This document shows positions 61,008 through 64,000 of a DNA stretch of 64,000 nucleotides, in pieces (within the stretch, counting starts at the first letter, position 1; the number at the start of each line of letters is the position of its first letter). The notes under the pieces are model-generated. The model searched no databases, was not told the origin of the DNA, and worked only from the letters and a program-made list of their open reading frames with translations. The position numbers and the translations under genes are program-made. The DNA is from JANXQG01 sp963824275 (GTDB lineage: Bacteria; Planctomycetota; Planctomycetia; Pirellulales; Thermoguttaceae), in NCBI GenBank assembly GCA_963824275.1, contig CAWGOT010000003.1, positions 930,001 to 994,000 of the forward strand. The letters are read 5' to 3'.

Positions 61008-62096
61008 ATAGCACCTGGAAACGGTTCGTGAGAAGGAAGCTGATTTGCGGTCGCCACATCCGTAGCGGTGGCGGCGTTTCTGTTTCGATTGAAAGTGTTC
61101 CTTGCTAAGATTATTCTACCCGCAAAGGCCAGACGACGCAATCGCCGAAAACCGGCATCGGGCATCGGCACAAAGGCTATCACGCAATCTGTCTGCTTCT
61201 GCACCGCCACCTCGCACGTTACACGTTACAATTACAACATCCAGCGTGAAGGGCTTGGGTTACGGGATCGATGCCCTTGACCGTAGGCAACACCGGCCGG
61301 CACTGGCCATGATGGACCGCTCCTGAAGTGCATTAGTCCTTTCGGTGCAACTGATTAGCCGCAGGCCCAACGGAATTCTCAACTCATTGCGGGGCAAGAG
61401 GTTGGGGCGTTTTTCCCGCGGACATTCCGGCCCTGCTTGCCGTGGCGATGACGGCCGCCACGGTTTTTCTTCCGGCATTGCGGTTTTTTTCCGGCGACGG
61501 AAAGGCTTGCGGCCAGACCACTTAGGGCAATCTCGCCGGCCCCTGGCCACAGCCCGGCGAAAATAATGCTCGCCGGCCCTTGACACGAATCGATATTTAT
61601 GGATAATTACCCGTATCCTGTGGTCTCCGTTCTTTGACAATTCGGCTCTGCGGCGGGCCTTGCCGAGGCCCGCCGCGCAAACCGGGGCGGTCTCGTCAAT
61701 CGCCCCGCTCAGGAGTTCGCGCGCACTCCGGCGCGCTGATGCTCCTTTCCCGACCCAAAAATCATCGAGGCGAAAATATACAATACAATGTTCACATTCG
61801 ATTGCCGCGGTGGTTTCCGGAAAAGACCAAGCCGCTCTCTCGTACGGCGTGGACCACGGGTTCCGCGAGGGCCCGAATTCTCGGTTGGGAACTGATCAGG
61901 ACCAAATCGGACTTGGCAGAACCGAATTTCGAGCAAGTTCGGGCAAAAACCACCCGTCGGAAGGATCGAACAGGGGCTTGGCAGAACCGAATTTCGAGCA
62001 AGTTCGGGCAAAGCCACCCATCGGGAGGATCGAACAGGACCTGGCAGAACCGAATTTCGAGCAAGTTCTGGCAAAAACCACCCGTCGGAAGGGTCT
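61008..62096. other. Gene-poor region with decayed fragments and tandem repeats
   Basis: No convincing gene. At 61230-61258 a stretch matches the end of the GH43 gene (GCGTGAAGGGCTTGGG), and at 61270-61308 one matches the end of the small membrane gene (60452-60488). Tandem repeats occupy 61913-62100. Confidence 0.55.
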
Positions 62097-62100
62097 CTAC
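61913..62100. repeat. Three tandem copies of a 63-65 bp repeat
   Basis: Units start at about 61913, 61978 and 62041, each with GGCAGAACCGAATTTCGAGC and ATCGAACAGG-type ends. Unit length differs (65, 63), so no single reading frame is kept. It abuts the 3' end of the Uma2 gene. Confidence 0.8.
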
Positions 62101-62744
62101 GGCAAAATCTCTCGAGCCGGAATCTCAGCAACCGAGAGTCCATCGACAACCAAGGGAACGCGGTCCTCGACGCCGAAGCTCTCGCACGTCGCGTAATCCG
62201 CCCCCTCGGCGGAACCGATCGGATTCGAATAGACCTCGATCCCCCTCCAGCAGGTTGACGACCCAATAAACGGCAATGCGGGCGGCGGCGTAAATTGCCT
62301 TCTTGATGCCCCGATCGTGCGCAGGCTGGAGTCCGAAACCTCCGCCACTAGCGCCACGTCGCGCGCACCGGGGTGACGGTCGGCGTAATCGCGAGGGCCG
62401 CCACGGACGATGGTCGCGTCCGGTTCCGGTTCGCTTGCGGAGAGCGTTAGCGGATCCTGTGAATCGACGTCCCAGCCTTGGGGAATGTGGCGTTGCAAGG
62501 CATCGCGCAAGAGCCTTGTCGCCAGACGATGCCGAGGAGATTTCGTCATTTTCTTGACAATCCATCCTTCCAGAAGCTCGACCGGGTCGTCCTCGCTGAT
62601 GATCGCCGTGCGCACCATTTCATGGTATTGTTCCACGCTCCACCGCCACAACTCCCAAGTCGTCTCGGCAGGCGCTGGCGCGGCGCTGGCAACGACCGGA
62701 ACTGCGGATTCGGCGGCCGGCGATTGGGAAACTTCAATATTCAT
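62097..62744 (-). CDS. Uma2 family putative endonuclease (two offset frameshifts)
   Basis: ATG 62744 follows AGAGGAA. A Pro/Ala-rich N-terminus precedes the Uma2 PD-(D/E)XK-like core: DDPVELLEGWIVKKMTKSPR, EPDATIVRGGPRDYADRHPG, DVALVAEVSDSSLR, then in another frame DRGIKKAIYAAARIAVYWVV. Shifts near 62330 and 62250 cancel, leaving a normal end. About 215 residues. The family is greatly expanded in planctomycetes and cyanobacteria; its substrate is unknown. Confidence 0.8.
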   Translation of the reverse strand: MNIEVSQSPAAESAVPVVASAAPAPAETTWELWRWSVEQYHEMVRTAIISEDDPVELLEGWIVKKMTKSPRHRLATRLLRDALQRHIPQGWDVDSQDPLTLSASEPEPDATIVRGGPRDYADRHPGARDVALVAEVSDSSLRTIGASRRQFTPPPALPFIGSSTCWRGIEVYSNPIGSAEGADYATCESFGVEDRVPLVVDGLSVAEIPAREILP

Positions 62745-62813
62745 GGGCGTCGTTCCTCTATTCGGCAAGTCTGCTCTATTATACTCGGTCCCGGCTCACC
62801 CGTGCTAGCTGGC

Positions 62814-63846
62814 TCATTTCGCCTCGCCGGTCACAATATCGAGCGTGAAGGGCTTGGGCTCCGGCAGCCGCAGCTTTCCGCCGCCGATCTCCAGCGGCAT
62901 CCACAGGTAACGCGAATCCCACTGCGTGCGGGGCTTCCAGATGTCGCCCATGAAAAGGACCGTGGTCGCCTTCGTGCCCACCACCTTGAGCAACATCGTC
63001 GATTGCGAGCCGTAGGTCTTCGTCGCCGGAGGAGCGATGTCCTTGAACTCCGACCAGGGCCCGCTGAGGCTGGCGGCCGTGGCGTACTTGTTCGGATTGG
63101 GGTCCCAACCTGTCAGCGACGAACCGATGGCGTAGTACAGCCCTTCGTAATGGACCAGGGCCCCGCCTTCCATGTGCTGGCGGATCAGGCAGAACGTCCT
63201 TGGCCACGTCGAGGTAATCGTCCGAGAGCCGGGCGATGTGAAAGCCGTTGGGGCGGTCCTCGAAGATCAGATAGGCCGTGCCGTCGTCGTCGATAAACTG
63301 CCCGATGTCGCGGCTCTCGTGGCCCAGAGGGCGGAAATCCTTGAGGAACTTGTAGTCGCCGTCCACTGTGTCACAGGTGGCCACGCCCACGCGGGCGACG
63401 CTGTATCCGCCGCGCCCGCCCGCAGTGCCGCTGCCGTCGAGATGCATGTACATCACGAACTTCTTCGTCTTGGCGTTGTAATAGACCTTGGGCCGTTCCA
63501 GGATCCAGCCGCTGCCCAGGACTTGCGGATCGGGATTGGCCGTCTTGACGACGTCCTTTCGAAAGGTCCAGTGCGCCAAGTCCTTCGATGAGTAGCAACT
63601 GACGTAGCGCAGCGTGCGGTCGAGGCCCTGGGCCCGCTCTTCGCCGAACCAGTAATAGGCATCGCCGAACTTGAGGATGCCGCCGCCGTGGGCCTGGACG
63701 TGCTGCCCTCGGTCGTCCGGCCAGATCGCGCCGGGAACGATCGTTGGCGGGCCGCCAGAGGGCGATTGGGCGATGCCGGCGTGGCTCCAGGCAAACAGCG
63801 CGACGACGATTGTCGGCAAGATCGCAGACCTAGTATTTGTAATCAT
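62814..63846 (-). CDS. Secreted glycoside hydrolase family 43-like enzyme (frameshifted)
   Basis: Signal peptide (about residues 1-27 from ATG 63846; ATG 63879 is possible). GH43-like five-blade propeller segments: VQAHGGGILKFGDAYYWFGE, CYSSKDLAHWTF, WILERPKVYYNAKTKKFVMY, QFIDDDGTAYLIFED, MEGGALVHYEGLYYAIGSS. The frame breaks near 63195; about 344 residues. The early QAHGGGIL motif recalls the exo-galactanase-like GH43 branch. Its start overlaps the end of the upstream gene, so they are likely one operon for polysaccharide use. Confidence 0.85.
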
Positions 63847-64000
63847 GGCTTTGCTTCGTTGTCGAGATGTCTTGCCCATACGGATGCTTCCACGCCTGGC
63901 GATACTCGCGCTTGAGCAGCGCCGCGGCGGCCGGATTGCCGGGGATCTGCCGCGTGTCGGCGTCCCAATGCACGGTCGAGGCGGTCTCGAAGGCGATCAT
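63830..64000 (-). CDS. C-terminal end of a probable Gfo/Idh/MocA-family protein (partial)
   Basis: The last 56 codons visible end HWDADTRQIPGNPAAAALLK, REYRQAWKHPYG and a short tail to a stop at 63830. The pattern D-x-T-x-x-I-x-G-N-x-x-A-x-x-L-L-x-R-E-Y-R is common at the end of planctomycete Gfo/Idh/MocA oxidoreductases. Overlaps the GH43-like start by 17 bp. Confidence 0.6.
   Translation of the reverse strand: MIAFETASTVHWDADTRQIPGNPAAAALLKREYRQAWKHPYGQDISTTKQSHDYKY

Noticed and set aside
60980..61210. Minus-strand 76-residue frame upstream of the antitoxin
   Set aside because: It overlaps the antitoxin start and promoter, has biased composition and no ribosome site.
61913..62100. Possible CRISPR array
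   Set aside because: Units of 63-65 bp are contiguous with no unique spacers and only three copies; no cas genes are nearby.

Overview
The window looks like a chromosomal piece of a GC-rich planctomycete, probably Pirellulales-like. Markers are a DUF1559 prepilin-like protein (38724-39818), an ECF sigma factor with a membrane-anchored C-terminal extension (35785-37578), secreted HEAT-repeat proteins, a Tat-exported sugar-isomerase-like TIM barrel, a C1A peptidase, SpoA/FliN-like and FtsX-like proteins, and many intergenic inverted repeats. I saw no tRNA, rRNA, CRISPR array, insertion sequence or prophage structural gene. About 35 single-base frameshifts break otherwise conserved genes, mostly at G/C runs and even in uvrA. 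I read most as sequencing or assembly errors, so frameshifted genes are given as one CDS across both frames.

Layout. 1-7.5 kb: C1A peptidase, TPR protein, sugar-isomerase-like protein, PAS histidine kinase, HEAT protein. 7.5-12.9 kb: an adenylosuccinate-synthetase-like protein with a vWA protein, then a DUF350 / DUF2491-like-PspA / Ser-rich operon. 13-18.3 kb: HEAT protein, AAA ATPase, DUF1152 protein, small proteins, HicAB. 18.4-21.2 kb: a tightly coupled operon of an NrtR-type Nudix regulator, RNA 2'-phosphotransferase KptA, a small 'ADP-ribosylation/crystallin J1'-like protein and an ADP-ribosylglycohydrolase. 21.3-28.3 kb: the STM4011-STM4015 gene set (ATP-grasp-like, two radical SAM proteins, sulfatase-like hydrolase, LRR protein), split over both strands with another LRR protein inside it. 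28.4-35.4 kb: a possible three-gene island of an exonuclease/DUF429/adenylate-kinase fusion facing a translationally coupled PurZ-like synthetase and AAA+ ATPase. 35.8-46 kb: sigma factor, DUF1559, solute-binding protein, DinG helicase, VapBC remnant, GGDEF protein. 46-59 kb: ABC ATPase and giant permease, SpoA protein, TPR-type proteins, UvrA. 59-64 kb: phosphatase, ParE module, repeat-rich DNA, Uma2 nuclease, GH43 hydrolase, and the end of a probable Gfo/Idh/MocA protein.

How genes may work together. The Nudix regulator's promoter and the vWA promoter 11 kb away carry the same pair of palindromes with the same 23-bp centre spacing. This suggests one ADP-ribose/NAD-responsive regulon joining KptA-type RNA repair, ADP-ribose removal, the vWA protein and perhaps the synthetase-like enzyme. 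The most novel candidate is at 29.8-35.4 kb: a compact adenylosuccinate-synthetase homologue with Ser in place of the catalytic Asp (QFGSEGKG), as I recall for the phage PurZ enzymes that make 2-aminoadenine. It overlaps an AAA+ ATPase gene and faces a nuclease-nuclease-NMP kinase fusion.
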